Positions 21,824 to 29,962 are shown, counted from the stretch's first letter. The stretch is 64,000 bases of DNA from Adlercreutzia rubneri (GCF_009755265.1 NZ_WPOO01000001.1:248001-312000); one strand, 5' to 3'. Program-made: numbers and translations. Notes: generated from the letters alone by a model not told the origin.

Positions 21824-22825
21824 CTAGGCCGCCGCATCCGCATGGGCACGGAAGAAGTCGGTGAAGGCCTCGAGCTGGTTGGTGAGCGTGATGGGGTCGC
21901 GGTGCATGAAGGCCACCTGCTCGTAGGGCATGAGGCGACCGGCCTTGACGGCGGGCAGGTTCTTCCATAGCTGCGAGTCGTCCACGTAGGCCGAGTCCGC
22001 GCCGTCCAGCACGCCGTAGCAGATGAAGTCGCCGGCGTAGTCGGGCAGCGCCTCCACGGAGATCACCTTGTAGGCCTCGTCGCCCTCTACCATGGGGCCC
22101 TGGATGGCCTCGGGCGCCTTCAGCCCCCACATATCGTAAAGAATGGAGCCGCCACGGGCGAAGTGGCTGCCCATGGTGTAGATCTCCTGGGGCCACACCT
22201 CCAGAATGGACACGGTGCGGTCGCCCACGATACCTGTGATCTCGTCCTTCACCGTGGCCACCTTGTCGTTGAACTCGGCGATGTACGCCTCGGCGGCATC
22301 CTTTTTGCCCACCAAATCGGCGATGTAGCGGAACAGATCCTCGTCGGAGCGCGTGCCATCGGCGATGTAGACCGTCGGCGCGATCTTGGCGTACTTGTCG
22401 TAGTCGGCCTCGGTGATGGTGACGATGAGATCCGGCTGCTTCTCGGCGATCATCTCGAGCGAGGTCTCGGCCGAGGTGGTGTTCAGCGCCTCGATGTCGT
22501 CGCACAGCCCGGCGAGGAAGGGGTTGTTCAGGGCGTAGGGGCTCGCGACGACGGGCTTCACGTCCACGGCCAGAAACTCGCCGAGGTAGTAGTCGCTGAC
22601 GATGGTCTGGGGGTTGGTCGGAATCTCCACCGGGCCCTTGTCGGTGTCCACGGTGCGGGTGGCAGCGCTTGCGGCGGCATCGGCGTTAGAAGCGCCGGCA
22701 TCGGTCGTCGCGGTGCCCTCCCCTTCCGCAGAGGAGCCGGCAGAAGAGGAGCAGCCGCCGAGCACAGGGGTCAAGGCAGCGGTAGCGAGGAAGGCTGCGA
22801 AGGTGCGACGGGAAATCGGGGGCAT
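21824..22825 (-). CDS. Substrate-binding lipoprotein of iron-type ABC importer
   Basis: 333 aa periplasmic-binding-type lipoprotein (FepB/BtuF fold). Seen: signal peptide SRRTFAAFLATAALTPVLGGC with twin arginines and a lipobox (LGGC), so possibly Tat-exported and lipid-anchored. The mature part has IPTNPQTIVSDYYLGEFLAV and EMIAEKQPDLIVTITEADY. ATG at 22825 has AGGAAAGGA upstream; the in-frame start at 22948 would bury the signal peptide. It heads the importer operon. Confidence 0.9.
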   Translation of the reverse strand: MPPISRRTFAAFLATAALTPVLGGCSSSAGSSAEGEGTATTDAGASNADAAASAATRTVDTDKGPVEIPTNPQTIVSDYYLGEFLAVDVKPVVASPYALNNPFLAGLCDDIEALNTTSAETSLEMIAEKQPDLIVTITEADYDKYAKIAPTVYIADGTRSDEDLFRYIADLVGKKDAAEAYIAEFNDKVATVKDEITGIVGDRTVSILEVWPQEIYTMGSHFARGGSILYDMWGLKAPEAIQGPMVEGDEAYKVISVEALPDYAGDFICYGVLDGADSAYVDDSQLWKNLPAVKAGRLMPYEQVAFMHRDPITLTNQLEAFTDFFRAHADAAA

Positions 22826-22857
22826 GAGCACATCCTTTCCTAAAGCTGAGCAATCAG

Positions 22858-22876
22858 TTAGTTTCAGCGAACTTAT
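22858..22876 (-). promoter_or_regulatory. Candidate DtxR/IdeR iron box
   Basis: The plus strand reads TTAGTTTCAGCGAACTTAT, an imperfect 19-base palindrome resembling the DtxR/IdeR consensus (about 13 matches by eye to TTAGGTTAGGCTAACCTAA). It lies just downstream of the -10 hexamer below, where a repressor would block the importer operon under iron-replete conditions. Inferred. Confidence 0.4.
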
Positions 22877-22884
22877 GGCGCCAA

Positions 22885-22912
22885 ATGTTATCACTGGCTT
22901 ACTTTTATGCAA
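22885..22912 (-). promoter_or_regulatory. Promoter of ABC importer operon
   Basis: Minus strand TTGCAT, 16 bases, TAACAT, about 60 bases upstream of the binding-protein ATG. A fair sigma-70-type match in an otherwise GC-rich region. Confidence 0.5.
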
Positions 22913-23033
22913 GTCCTTCGGGAAACATCCACAACCGGCTAGCCTCATTCTAGGCAGGAGCTCCCCCCACTCCCGCGTCTACCCCTCGCCTGTTGCCCAG
23001 CCGACGCTTTCCCGTAAAGCACCCTTGAGGCGG

Positions 23034-23069
23034 GAAAACGAGAAGGGACCGTCCGAAGACGGCCCCTTC
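23034..23069 (-). terminator. Terminator after pyrC
   Basis: Minus-strand hairpin with arms GAAGGGGCCGTC / GACGGTCCCTTC and a TTCG loop, followed by CGTTTT, 30 bases beyond the pyrC stop. Confidence 0.75.
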
Positions 23070-23098
23070 CAGGCAAGACATTGGTTGTCGGCAGGTAC

Positions 23099-24391
23099 CT
23101 ACTCGACGATCTTGCCGTCCTCCATGGTGGCGTAGCCGCCGACGTAGACGTCGGTGGCGCGGCCCGTAAGCTCGGCTCCGATGAAGCCGGAGTTGTTGGC
23201 CTTGGAGTAGAAGTCGCCCACCTCCACGGTCCAGGCGGCCTCCGGGTCGATGACCGTGAGGTCGGCCACGCTGCCGGCCTCGATTTTCACCGGCTCCTGG
23301 CGCAGGATCTCGCGCGGGGCGACGGCCATGGCCTGAATCATGCGGCCGTAGTCGATGACGCCGGCGCGCACGAGGTTCGTGAGCACGAGGGAGAGCGAGG
23401 TCTCAAGACCGGTCATGCCGAAGGGCGCCAGCTCGAACTCGCGGTCCTTCTCCCAATCGGTGTGGGGCGCGTGATCGGTGACGATGGCGTCGATGGTACC
23501 ATTCGCGAGGCCCTCGATGAGCGCGGCGGCATCCTCGGCGGTGCGCAGCGGCGGGTTCACCTTCAGCGCGGTCTGGTACTCGGCGGTGATGGCGTCCTCG
23601 GTGAGGAACATGTGGTGCGGCGTCACTTCGCAGGTCACCGGCAGGCCCTCGGCCTTGGCGGCGGCCACCAGATCGAGCCCGCGCTTGGTGGTGATGTGCT
23701 GGATGTGCAGCGGGCAGCCCGTCAGGCGGCACAGCGCGATGTCGCGAGCGATCTCGAGCTCCTCGCCCTCGGCCGGCCAGCCCACCATGCCCAGGCGCGT
23801 GCTCGCCACGCCCTCGTTCACCTGACTGTCGGCCACGAGCGAGTCGTCCTGGCAGTGGGCCATGATGACGGTGTCGAACTGGTTGGCGTAGTCCATGACG
23901 CGACGCATCATGCCGGCGTCCTGGATGCCGTGGCCGTCGTCGGTGAACACCGGCGCGCCGTGGGCGTACATGTCGCCCATGTCGGAGAGCACCTCGCCCT
24001 TCAGATCCTTGGAGCAGGCGCCGGCCACCACGACGCGGCACTTCCCCACGGCCGCGGCGCGGGCCTTCACATATTCCACGGCCACGGCGTCGTCGACCAC
24101 CGGGCTCGTGTTCGGCATGGTGCACACCGCGGTGAAGCCGCCGTGGGCCGCCGCACGGGAGCCGGAGGCGATGTCCTCCTTCTGCTCCTGGCCCGGATCG
24201 CGGAAGTGCACGTGCATGTCCACGAGGCCGGGGGTGACGATCTTGCCGGACAGGTCGCGCTCGACGCCCTTCTCCATGGTGAGGTCGTGGCCCACCTCCA
24301 CGATCTTGCCGTCGCGGATGAGGATGTCGGCCACTTCATCAAGGCCGATCTGGGGGTCGATCAGACGGGCGTTCTTAAGCATCAATGCCAT
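23099..24391 (-). CDS. pyrC: Dihydroorotase
   Basis: Zinc amidohydrolase that cyclises carbamoyl aspartate to dihydroorotate; 430 aa, the class I long form. Seen: metal motif DMHVHFRDPGQE at about residue 58, substrate region MPNTSPVVDD, further metal ligands in HCQDDSLV and HIQHITTKRGL, and TDHAPHTDWEKD. ATG at 24391 has AGGAGG upstream and overlaps the end of pyrB by 17 bases. Confidence 0.96.
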   Translation of the reverse strand: MALMLKNARLIDPQIGLDEVADILIRDGKIVEVGHDLTMEKGVERDLSGKIVTPGLVDMHVHFRDPGQEQKEDIASGSRAAAHGGFTAVCTMPNTSPVVDDAVAVEYVKARAAAVGKCRVVVAGACSKDLKGEVLSDMGDMYAHGAPVFTDDGHGIQDAGMMRRVMDYANQFDTVIMAHCQDDSLVADSQVNEGVASTRLGMVGWPAEGEELEIARDIALCRLTGCPLHIQHITTKRGLDLVAAAKAEGLPVTCEVTPHHMFLTEDAITAEYQTALKVNPPLRTAEDAAALIEGLANGTIDAIVTDHAPHTDWEKDREFELAPFGMTGLETSLSLVLTNLVRAGVIDYGRMIQAMAVAPREILRQEPVKIEAGSVADLTVIDPEAAWTVEVGDFYSKANNSGFIGAELTGRATDVYVGGYATMEDGKIVE

Positions 24392-25319
24392 CGTTGCTAC
24401 CTCCTAGGAGCAGGTACAGGGCGGCCATGCGCACGAGGACGCCGGCGTAAACTTGGTCGAGGATGATGGAGCGCTTGGGATGGTCGGCCATGAAGCTGTC
24501 CAGCTCCACGCCGCGGTTGATGGGGCCCGGGTGGCACACGCACGCGTCGGGCTTCAAAAGACGGTCGCGCTCCTCGGTGAGGCCGTAGAGCAGGTTGTAC
24601 TCGCGCAGGTTCGGGTAGGGCGCGCCCTCGAAGCGCTCGCGCTGGATGCGCAACATGTACACCACGTCCAGCTCGGGCAGCGCCTCGTCCAGGTTGCTCG
24701 TCACATGGTCGGCGCCCAGGATGTCGGGGCGCGCGGGCAGCAGCGTCGGCGGTGCGATGACCGTCACCTCGCAGCCCATGATCTTGAGCGCCGGAATGAG
24801 CGAGCCGCACACGCGGGAGTGCGAGATGTCGCCCACCACGCCCACGTGCAGGTTGTCGAAGGAGCCCTTCTCCTCCCAGATGGAGTACAGATCGAGCAGC
24901 GCCTGGGTGGGATGCTGGTGCTTGCCGTCGCCGGCGTCGATGACCGACACGCCGGACACATCCGCGATCTTGCGGGGCACGCCGGCCCAGCGGTCGCGCA
25001 CCACGATGCAGTCGATCTTGTAGGAGCAGAGCGTCTTCACGGTGTCCACGAGGCTCTCGCCCTTCACCGTGGCCGTGGAGGAACCGCCGAAGTTCAGAGA
25101 GTCGGCGGAAAGGCGCTTCTCGGCGATCTCGAAGGAGGAGCGGGTGCGGGTGGAGGGCTCGTTGAACATGTTCACGACGGTGAAGCCCTTCAGCGTCGGT
25201 ACCTTCTTGATGCGCCGCTCGTTGACCTGCTTGAAGGTCTTGGCCGTCTCCAGGATGGTCATGATGTCATCGGCGGAGTACTCCGTGATGTCGATGAGGT
25301 GCTTGTGATCGAAGGCCAT
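24375..25319 (-). CDS. pyrB: Aspartate carbamoyltransferase, catalytic subunit
   Basis: Carbamoyl phosphate + aspartate to carbamoyl aspartate; 314 aa. Seen: carbamoyl-phosphate site FNEPSTRTRSSFE, GESLVDTVKTL, DAGDGKHQHPTQALLDLYSI, and MLRIQRERFEG. No pyrI regulatory subunit is encoded nearby, as in Gram-positives regulated by PyrR. I chose the ATG at 25319, 4 bases after the pyrR stop; a GTG at 25331 is possible but too close to its ribosome binding site. Confidence 0.96.
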   Translation of the reverse strand: MAFDHKHLIDITEYSADDIMTILETAKTFKQVNERRIKKVPTLKGFTVVNMFNEPSTRTRSSFEIAEKRLSADSLNFGGSSTATVKGESLVDTVKTLCSYKIDCIVVRDRWAGVPRKIADVSGVSVIDAGDGKHQHPTQALLDLYSIWEEKGSFDNLHVGVVGDISHSRVCGSLIPALKIMGCEVTVIAPPTLLPARPDILGADHVTSNLDEALPELDVVYMLRIQRERFEGAPYPNLREYNLLYGLTEERDRLLKPDACVCHPGPINRGVELDSFMADHPKRSIILDQVYAGVLVRMAALYLLLGGSNDGIDA

Positions 25320-25323
25320 GGAC

Positions 25324-25920
25324 CTACTCACCTTCCTTTTTCGTCAGGGCAGCGGCGCCTGCGCGCTTGCCCGGCTCGATGTCCAGAATCTCCACGGCCG
25401 AGATGCCGTCGACTTCCTCCAAGAACAGGCGCACGTTCTCGCTGGAGGACGAGGGGACGTTCTTGCCCACGAAGTCGGCGCGGATGGGCAGCTCGCGATG
25501 GCCGCGGTCGACGAGGACCGCCAGCTCCACGGCGGCGGGGCGGCCGATGTCCATGAGGGCGTCCAGCGCCGCACGGATAGTGCGGCCCGTGTACAGCACG
25601 TCGTCCACGAGCACGATGGTCATGCCGTCGATGCTAAACGGGATGTCGGTGGAATGGACCTCGGGGGACATATGGGTCGCGAAGTCGTCGCGATAGAAGC
25701 TGATGTCCAGCTTGCCCAGGGGAACCTTGACCCCCTCGATCTCCTCGATCTTGTGAACGAGCATCTTCGCGAGAAGGTCGCCTCGCGTGACGATGCCCAC
25801 GAGCGCGAGGTTTTCCGCGCCCTTGTTGGCCTCGAGAATCTGGTGCGCCATGCGCGTCACCGCTCGCTCGATGTCGTCTGCATCCATGCAGACCGACTTG
25901 ACCATGCTCTCGTCGTTCAT
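25324..25920 (-). CDS. pyrR: PyrR regulator / uracil phosphoribosyltransferase
   Basis: RNA-binding attenuation protein that senses UMP/PRPP and may have weak UPRTase activity; 198 aa. Seen: IVTRGDLLAKML, the PRPP loop VLVDDVLYTGRTIRAALDAL, and LVDRGHRELPIRADFVGKN, all PyrR-typical. I chose the ATG at 25920, 5 bases after GGGAG; a GTG two codons earlier is too close. First gene of pyrRBC, with its own target site in the leader at 26096, so it is autoregulated and probably also controls carAB-pyrKDF. Confidence 0.96.
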   Translation of the reverse strand: MNDESMVKSVCMDADDIERAVTRMAHQILEANKGAENLALVGIVTRGDLLAKMLVHKIEEIEGVKVPLGKLDISFYRDDFATHMSPEVHSTDIPFSIDGMTIVLVDDVLYTGRTIRAALDALMDIGRPAAVELAVLVDRGHRELPIRADFVGKNVPSSSSENVRLFLEEVDGISAVEILDIEPGKRAGAAALTKKEGE

Positions 25921-26010
25921 ACACACTCCCTTCGTAAGGTCAGTGCGTACAGACGAGTCCGCGAAGCCCCGCGTCCGAGTTTTCCGCGAGCTTCGTGCCG
26001 CCGCGCGGGC

Positions 26011-26041
26011 AAAAGAAAAAGCCCGTCTGGCGACTAGGCTT
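26011..26041 (-). terminator. Attenuator terminator upstream of pyrR
   Basis: Minus strand AAGCC...GGCTT stem, with an inner GTC/GAC stem around a GCCA loop, followed by TTTCTTTT. It lies between the PyrR-type motif and pyrR. Confidence 0.7.
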
Positions 26042-26095
26042 CCTGCGTCGTTGCGCTTGCCGCCCGCTTGACGGGCGCTGCGCTGATTGGGGTTA

Positions 26096-26116
26096 CCTTG
26101 TCGGCCTCTCTGTACC
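26096..26116 (-). promoter_or_regulatory. PyrR-binding motif in pyrR leader
   Basis: The minus strand reads GGTACAGAGAGGCCGACAAGG, an excellent match to the known PyrR target (AGAGAGGCnnnCAAGG form). It lies between the promoter at 26136 and the terminator at 26011. Confidence 0.85.
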
Positions 26117-26135
26117 GCATTTAAAGGACGGTTGC

Positions 26136-26164
26136 ACCATACACCGCAGAAAGATGACTTGCAA
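26136..26164 (-). promoter_or_regulatory. Promoter of pyrRBC
   Basis: Minus strand TTGCAA, 17 bases, TATGGT, just upstream of the PyrR motif. Predicted transcription start near 26128, giving a leader of about 200 bases. Confidence 0.55.
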
Positions 26165-26220
26165 GCCTTGTATTGAATTTTTTCTAAAAAGGCGAAAATG
26201 GGATGGCCACAGGTTCGCCC

Positions 26221-26374
26221 AAGGAAGTCAGCGAGGCTCCGACAGGTGCCTGCAATTCGCTTGAAGCGCGGCCGAGCGGCCTTGGGGCCGTGAGGGAAAG
26301 CGCTGAATGCGAAGGGCAGGTGCCTGTCGGAGCCGCAGCGTCGAGAATTCCCGTTGTTGCGTCAGCAACGACGG
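26221..26374. repeat. Long nested hairpin element, copy 1
   Basis: Outer arms GGCTCCGACAGGTGCCTG at about 26235-26252 and CAGGTGCCTGTCGGAGCC at 26317-26334 (two unpaired central bases) enclose further nested stems (TTCGC/GCGAA, AGCGC/GCGCT, GGCCG/CGGCC). On the rubrerythrin side follow GCAGCGTCG and a second hairpin CCGTTGTTGC-GTCA-GCAACGACGG. The same outer arm, flanks and GTCA-loop hairpin recur at 28090-28244 with different inner stems. It occupies the 3' side of the rubrerythrin gene. Confidence 0.75.
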
Positions 26375-26377
26375 AAT

Positions 26378-26914
26378 CTAAAAGTTCTCGGCCTTGATCT
26401 CGAAGTAGCCCTGCGGGTGCTCGCAGACGGGGCACTTCTCGGGGGGCTCGGTGCCGATCTCGATGTGGCCGCACACGGTGCACACCCACACCTTCACTTC
26501 CTTGCGGCGGAACACCTCGTCGTTCTCGATGCGCTCGATGAGCAGCTGGTAGCGGTTCTCGTGGCTCTTCTCGATGGCGGCCAGGCCCTCGAAGAAGTCG
26601 GCCAGATCGGCGAAGCCCTCCTCGCGGGCGGTTTTGGCATAGTCGGTGTAGATGCCGACCTCCTCGTCCTCGCTAGCAGCGGCGGCCTTCAGGTTGTCGA
26701 GCGTGCCGGGTACCTTCCCGCCGTGCATCTTCTTGTAGTGCAGCTTCGCGTGGTGCAGCTCGTTGTCGGCGGTCTCGTTGAAGATGTCGGAGATCTGCTT
26801 GTAGCCGTCCTTGGCGGCCTGCTGGCCGTAGAACGTGTACTCGCAGTAGGCCACGGCCTCCTGGGAGAGCGCGCTCTCCAGGTTCTTCCATGTCTGGGAC
26901 TTCTCAAGTTCCAT
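26378..26914 (-). CDS. rbr: Rubrerythrin
   Basis: Non-heme di-iron peroxidase of anaerobes that reduces hydrogen peroxide; cytoplasmic, 178 aa. Seen: an N-terminal ferritin-like four-helix domain with ligands in EAVAYCEYTFYGQQA, NELHHAKLHYKKMHG and GIYTDYAKTAREEGF, then a C-terminal rubredoxin domain with C-x2-C pairs VCTVCGHIEIGTEPPEKCPVC. I chose the ATG at 26914 with AAGGAG upstream; a TTG three codons earlier is possible. Monocistronic. Confidence 0.93.
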   Translation of the reverse strand: MELEKSQTWKNLESALSQEAVAYCEYTFYGQQAAKDGYKQISDIFNETADNELHHAKLHYKKMHGGKVPGTLDNLKAAAASEDEEVGIYTDYAKTAREEGFADLADFFEGLAAIEKSHENRYQLLIERIENDEVFRRKEVKVWVCTVCGHIEIGTEPPEKCPVCEHPQGYFEIKAENF

Positions 26915-27052
26915 GGGTTCCAACTCCTTTCACCACGGCCTCGCTCGCGCGGGCGCCGTATCGTCCTACCTATAGTGAGACTCGGCGCCGCGAGTTGCGG
27001 CGGCTAACCTTAAGGAGTTGGGTAATCGTAACTTCGCCATTGCACCCCCGAC

Positions 27053-27086
27053 AAAAAGGGAAGGCCGCCCGAAGGCGGCCTTCCCC
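27053..27086 (-). terminator. Terminator after multiheme cytochrome gene
   Basis: Minus-strand hairpin of GGGAAGGCCGCC / GGCGGCCTTCCC with a short TTCG-containing loop followed by TTTTT, 25 bases beyond the stop codon. Confidence 0.85.
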
Positions 27087-27110
27087 ATGATGCTCTGCGT
27101 GGCGAGAAGC

Positions 27111-27824
27111 TTAGGCCTTGTTCAGGCTGTCCAGCTCCTTCTCCAGCGCGGTGTTGTCCGCAGCGGAGATCCAGCCCTCGGGGATGGGGGCGTCGTTGTG
27201 GCACTGCGAGCACATGTTCACGGAAGCGCGGTGCGCCTTGTGGCAGTCGCTGCACTGGTTCTCACCGTGCTGGGCCACGTGCGGGTTGCGCTCCAGATCG
27301 GCGGTGGCCTGGATCAGGTCGTCGCGAGTCATGTTGTGGCAGGACTCGTTCAGGCAGAACTGATCGGGCTCGATGCCGCGGGCGGCCACGAGATCCTCCA
27401 GGGACTTCTCGGGCACGACCTGCTGGCCGGTCTGGGTGTTCAGAACCTCGTAGCTGCCGGTGATCCAGCTCATGCCCTCGCCGATCTGCTCGGACAGGGT
27501 GGGCACGTGGCAACCGAGGCAGGTGGTGCCGTTCTGGGCGCGATGCACAGCGGCCATCATGCCGGAGGCGTTGGCGACCTCGTTGCCCCACACGTCAGTG
27601 GCGGCCTGGCCAGGCTCGGCCTCATAGGTGGGCAGGTAGGCGTCCATCGGGGTGTGGCAGATGGCGTTGCAGAAGCTCGGCTGCTCGTGCCATACCCAGA
27701 AGCCGGCGCCGGCCACGACGAGCACAGCGACGACGACGCCCACGACGATGGGCCACTTCTTCTTTTTCTTCTGGGCGGCAGGCTCGGCAGTCTGCCCGTC
27801 CACCTTTTTCTCTTCTTCTGTCAT
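27111..27824 (-). CDS. Membrane-anchored multiheme c-type cytochrome (NapC/NirT/NrfH-like)
   Basis: 237 aa electron-transfer protein, probably passing electrons from menaquinol to an extracytoplasmic acceptor. Seen: a Lys-rich cytoplasmic start, one transmembrane segment at about residues 24-46, and five candidate heme motifs: CNAICH, CLGCH, CLNESCH, CSDCH and CSQCH. Only three are canonical CxxCH; the first is CX3CH (followed by TPM) and the third CX4CH. No partner reductase is encoded next to it, so it may serve a distant enzyme. Confidence 0.85.
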   Translation of the reverse strand: MTEEEKKVDGQTAEPAAQKKKKKWPIVVGVVVAVLVVAGAGFWVWHEQPSFCNAICHTPMDAYLPTYEAEPGQAATDVWGNEVANASGMMAAVHRAQNGTTCLGCHVPTLSEQIGEGMSWITGSYEVLNTQTGQQVVPEKSLEDLVAARGIEPDQFCLNESCHNMTRDDLIQATADLERNPHVAQHGENQCSDCHKAHRASVNMCSQCHNDAPIPEGWISAADNTALEKELDSLNKA

Positions 27825-27987
27825 GCCTCTTCCTTCCAGTTGGGGATCCTCGAGATGCCCTTATGGCATCTCCTTCCTTCGAAGCGAGCGATCTGCCCTC
27901 CCCAGCTGACCTCTGAACCTCGAGGGGCAAGGGCGGCGCCATTCGAAGCGCGACGCCATCGCCCCTTGGGGTTTCGCTTCGATGTGC

Positions 27988-28017
27988 ATGATACCTGAAC
28001 TTGGCTGCAATTGACAA
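27988..28017 (-). promoter_or_regulatory. Promoter of cytochrome gene
   Basis: Minus strand TTGTCA, 18 bases, TATCAT. The implied 5' untranslated region of about 155 bases (27825-27980) contains a GAGATGCC/GGCATCTC hairpin near 27850-27872 but no recognised riboswitch. Confidence 0.5.
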
Positions 28018-28089
28018 CGCCGATCACCGCGAAATTCTCGCCAATGGTGTTTTTAGCCCATCGAGAAGAAAAGAGAGAGAAATTGGACC

Positions 28090-28244
28090 AAGGAAATCAG
28101 CGAGGCTCCGACAGGTGCCTGGAATTGCCCCGCCTTTCACCCAAGCGTACTTCGGTACGCGCCGAGGTGAAAACAAGGGGCAAGGCCAGGTGCCTGTCGG
28201 AGCCGCAGCGTCGGCGTTCCCGTTCGTCCCGTCAGGGCGAACGG
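28090..28244. repeat. Long nested hairpin element, copy 2
   Basis: The outer arms are identical to copy 1 at 26221 (GGCTCCGACAGGTGCCTG and its counterpart). Inside are three stacked perfect stems: TTGCCCC/GGGGCAA, TTTCACC/GGTGAAA and GCGTAC-TTCG-GTACGC. It is followed by GCAGCGTCGG and a hairpin CCGTTCG...CGAACGG with the same GTCA loop motif as copy 1. It lies 3' of the acyl-CoA synthetase gene. Confidence 0.78.
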
Positions 28245-28246
28245 AA

Positions 28247-29920
28247 CTACTCCTGAATACCGTCGGTCTGGCGGATGAGCTTGCGCTTGATCTTGCCGCC
28301 GATGGTCTTGGGCAGCTCGTCCACGTACTCGATGATGCGCGGGTACTTGTAGGGAGCCGTGGTCTTCTTCACGTGGTCCTGCAGCTCGCGGGTGAGCGCG
28401 TCGGTGCCCTCGTAGCCCTTCGCGAGCACGATGGTGGCCTTCACCACTTTGCCGCGGATGGGATCCGGCGCCGCCGTAACAGCGCACTCCACCACGGCCG
28501 GATGCTCCACCAGCGCACTTTCCACCTCGAAGGGGCCGATGCGGTAGCCGGAGCACTTGATGACATCGTCGTTGCGACCCACGAAGTAGCAATAGCCGTC
28601 GGAATCGCGCCAAGCCATGTCGTGGAGGTTGTAATACTCCCCTCCCACGGCCTCCTCCGTACGCTCCGGGTTGCCGTAGTAGCCCACGAACAACCCCGGC
28701 GGGTAGGCCTCTTTCAGGCCCGTCACGCAGATGGCGCCCTCCTCGCCGTCATCGACCTCGCGGCCGTCGTCGTCGAGCAGCTTCACGTTGAGCAGGGGCG
28801 ACGGCTTGCCCATGGAGCCGGGCCTCGGCTCGATCCACGGGAAGGTGGCCAGAAGCACCGGGCCCTCGGTCTGGCCGAAGCCCTCGCGGATCTTCTTGCC
28901 GGTGAGGCGCTCCCATTGAATGGTCACCTCCGCGTTCAGCGGCTCGCCGGCCGTGGCGAAGTTCTCCACGCTGGACAGATCGTAGGCGGCCACATCCTCC
29001 TGCAGCATGAAGCGGTACATGGTGGGCGGCGCGCAGAAGGTGGTGAGCTTGTAGTCCTGGATCTTCTGGAGAAGCTTGGTGGGCACGAACTTGTCCATGT
29101 CGTAAGCGAAGATGGTGGCGCCGGCGATCCACTGGCCGTAGATCTTGCCCCAGCCGAACTTGGCCCAACCGGAGTCGGTCACCGACATGTGCAGCTTGTT
29201 CTCCTGCACCTGCTGCCAGTACTTCGCCGTTATGATGTGGCCGAGCGGATGGGCGAAGTTGTGCTCCACGGCCTTGGGGTTGCCCGTCGTGCCGCTCGTG
29301 AAGTACATGAGCATGATGTCTTTGGAGGTGACGCCCGCCTCGCCGGTCGGACGCTCGAAGGTATCGGGGTAGCCGGCGATGAGCTCGTCGAAATCGACCC
29401 AGCCCTCGCGGGAGCCGTCCACGATGAACTTCTCGCGCACCGTGGGGCAATCGGGCATGGCCTCTTCCACCTGCGTGCAGACGTACTCGTCGTTCACGGC
29501 GACGATGGCCTTCACGTCGGCGCTGTTGGCGCGGTAGACCACATCCTTGCGCGTGAGCTGCAGCGACGCGGGGATGATGGTGGCGCCCAACTTGCAGAGG
29601 GCCACGGCGCACACCCAGTACTCCCAGCGGCGGCGCAGGATGCACATGACCACGTCGCCCTTGCCGATGCCGAGCTCCTTAAAGGCGTTGGCGGCCTGGT
29701 TGGACAGGCACTTGATGTCGGTGAACGTGAACACACGCTCCTCGCCGGCGTCGTTGGTCCACAGAAGCGCCCGCTTGTCGGGCTCCACGGCGGCCCACTC
29801 GTCGACGACGTCGAAACCGAAGTTGAAGGCCTCGGGAACCTCGATGGTGAAGTTCTCGGCGAAGTCCTCGTAGGAATCGAACTCAATTCTCGGGCAGTAC
29901 TTCTTCAGAACATGATCCAT
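28247..29920 (-). CDS. AMP-forming acyl-CoA synthetase (module 1)
   Basis: 557 aa ANL-superfamily enzyme: acid + ATP + CoA to acyl-CoA + AMP + PPi, or the reverse in a fermentation. Seen: the adenylate P-loop MYFTSGTTGNPKAVEH, GFGQTEGPVL, the YCYFVGRNDDVIKCSGYRIG hinge, and the C-terminal catalytic Lys motif GGKIKRKLI. It resembles acetyl/medium-chain acyl-CoA synthetases; the substrate is not determinable. I chose the ATG at 29920 (AGAGAAG upstream); the open frame to 30061 reads through a repeat element. Paralogue of 34298; follows the XRE-cupin gene at 30101. Confidence 0.9.
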   Translation of the reverse strand: MDHVLKKYCPRIEFDSYEDFAENFTIEVPEAFNFGFDVVDEWAAVEPDKRALLWTNDAGEERVFTFTDIKCLSNQAANAFKELGIGKGDVVMCILRRRWEYWVCAVALCKLGATIIPASLQLTRKDVVYRANSADVKAIVAVNDEYVCTQVEEAMPDCPTVREKFIVDGSREGWVDFDELIAGYPDTFERPTGEAGVTSKDIMLMYFTSGTTGNPKAVEHNFAHPLGHIITAKYWQQVQENKLHMSVTDSGWAKFGWGKIYGQWIAGATIFAYDMDKFVPTKLLQKIQDYKLTTFCAPPTMYRFMLQEDVAAYDLSSVENFATAGEPLNAEVTIQWERLTGKKIREGFGQTEGPVLLATFPWIEPRPGSMGKPSPLLNVKLLDDDGREVDDGEEGAICVTGLKEAYPPGLFVGYYGNPERTEEAVGGEYYNLHDMAWRDSDGYCYFVGRNDDVIKCSGYRIGPFEVESALVEHPAVVECAVTAAPDPIRGKVVKATIVLAKGYEGTDALTRELQDHVKKTTAPYKYPRIIEYVDELPKTIGGKIKRKLIRQTDGIQE

Positions 29921-29962
29921 AGTGGTGCTTCTCTCTGCTCTCCTATTTGTTGTCCTCCGCAC

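Noticed and set aside
22826..23098. Cobalamin riboswitch before the FecCD-type importer
   Set aside because: No B12-box-like sequence was seen on the minus strand; a short leader with an iron-box-like palindrome fits better.
26351..26374. Classical intrinsic terminator of rubrerythrin
   Set aside because: A strong hairpin is present but no T-tract follows on the minus strand; it is better described as part of the long-hairpin element.
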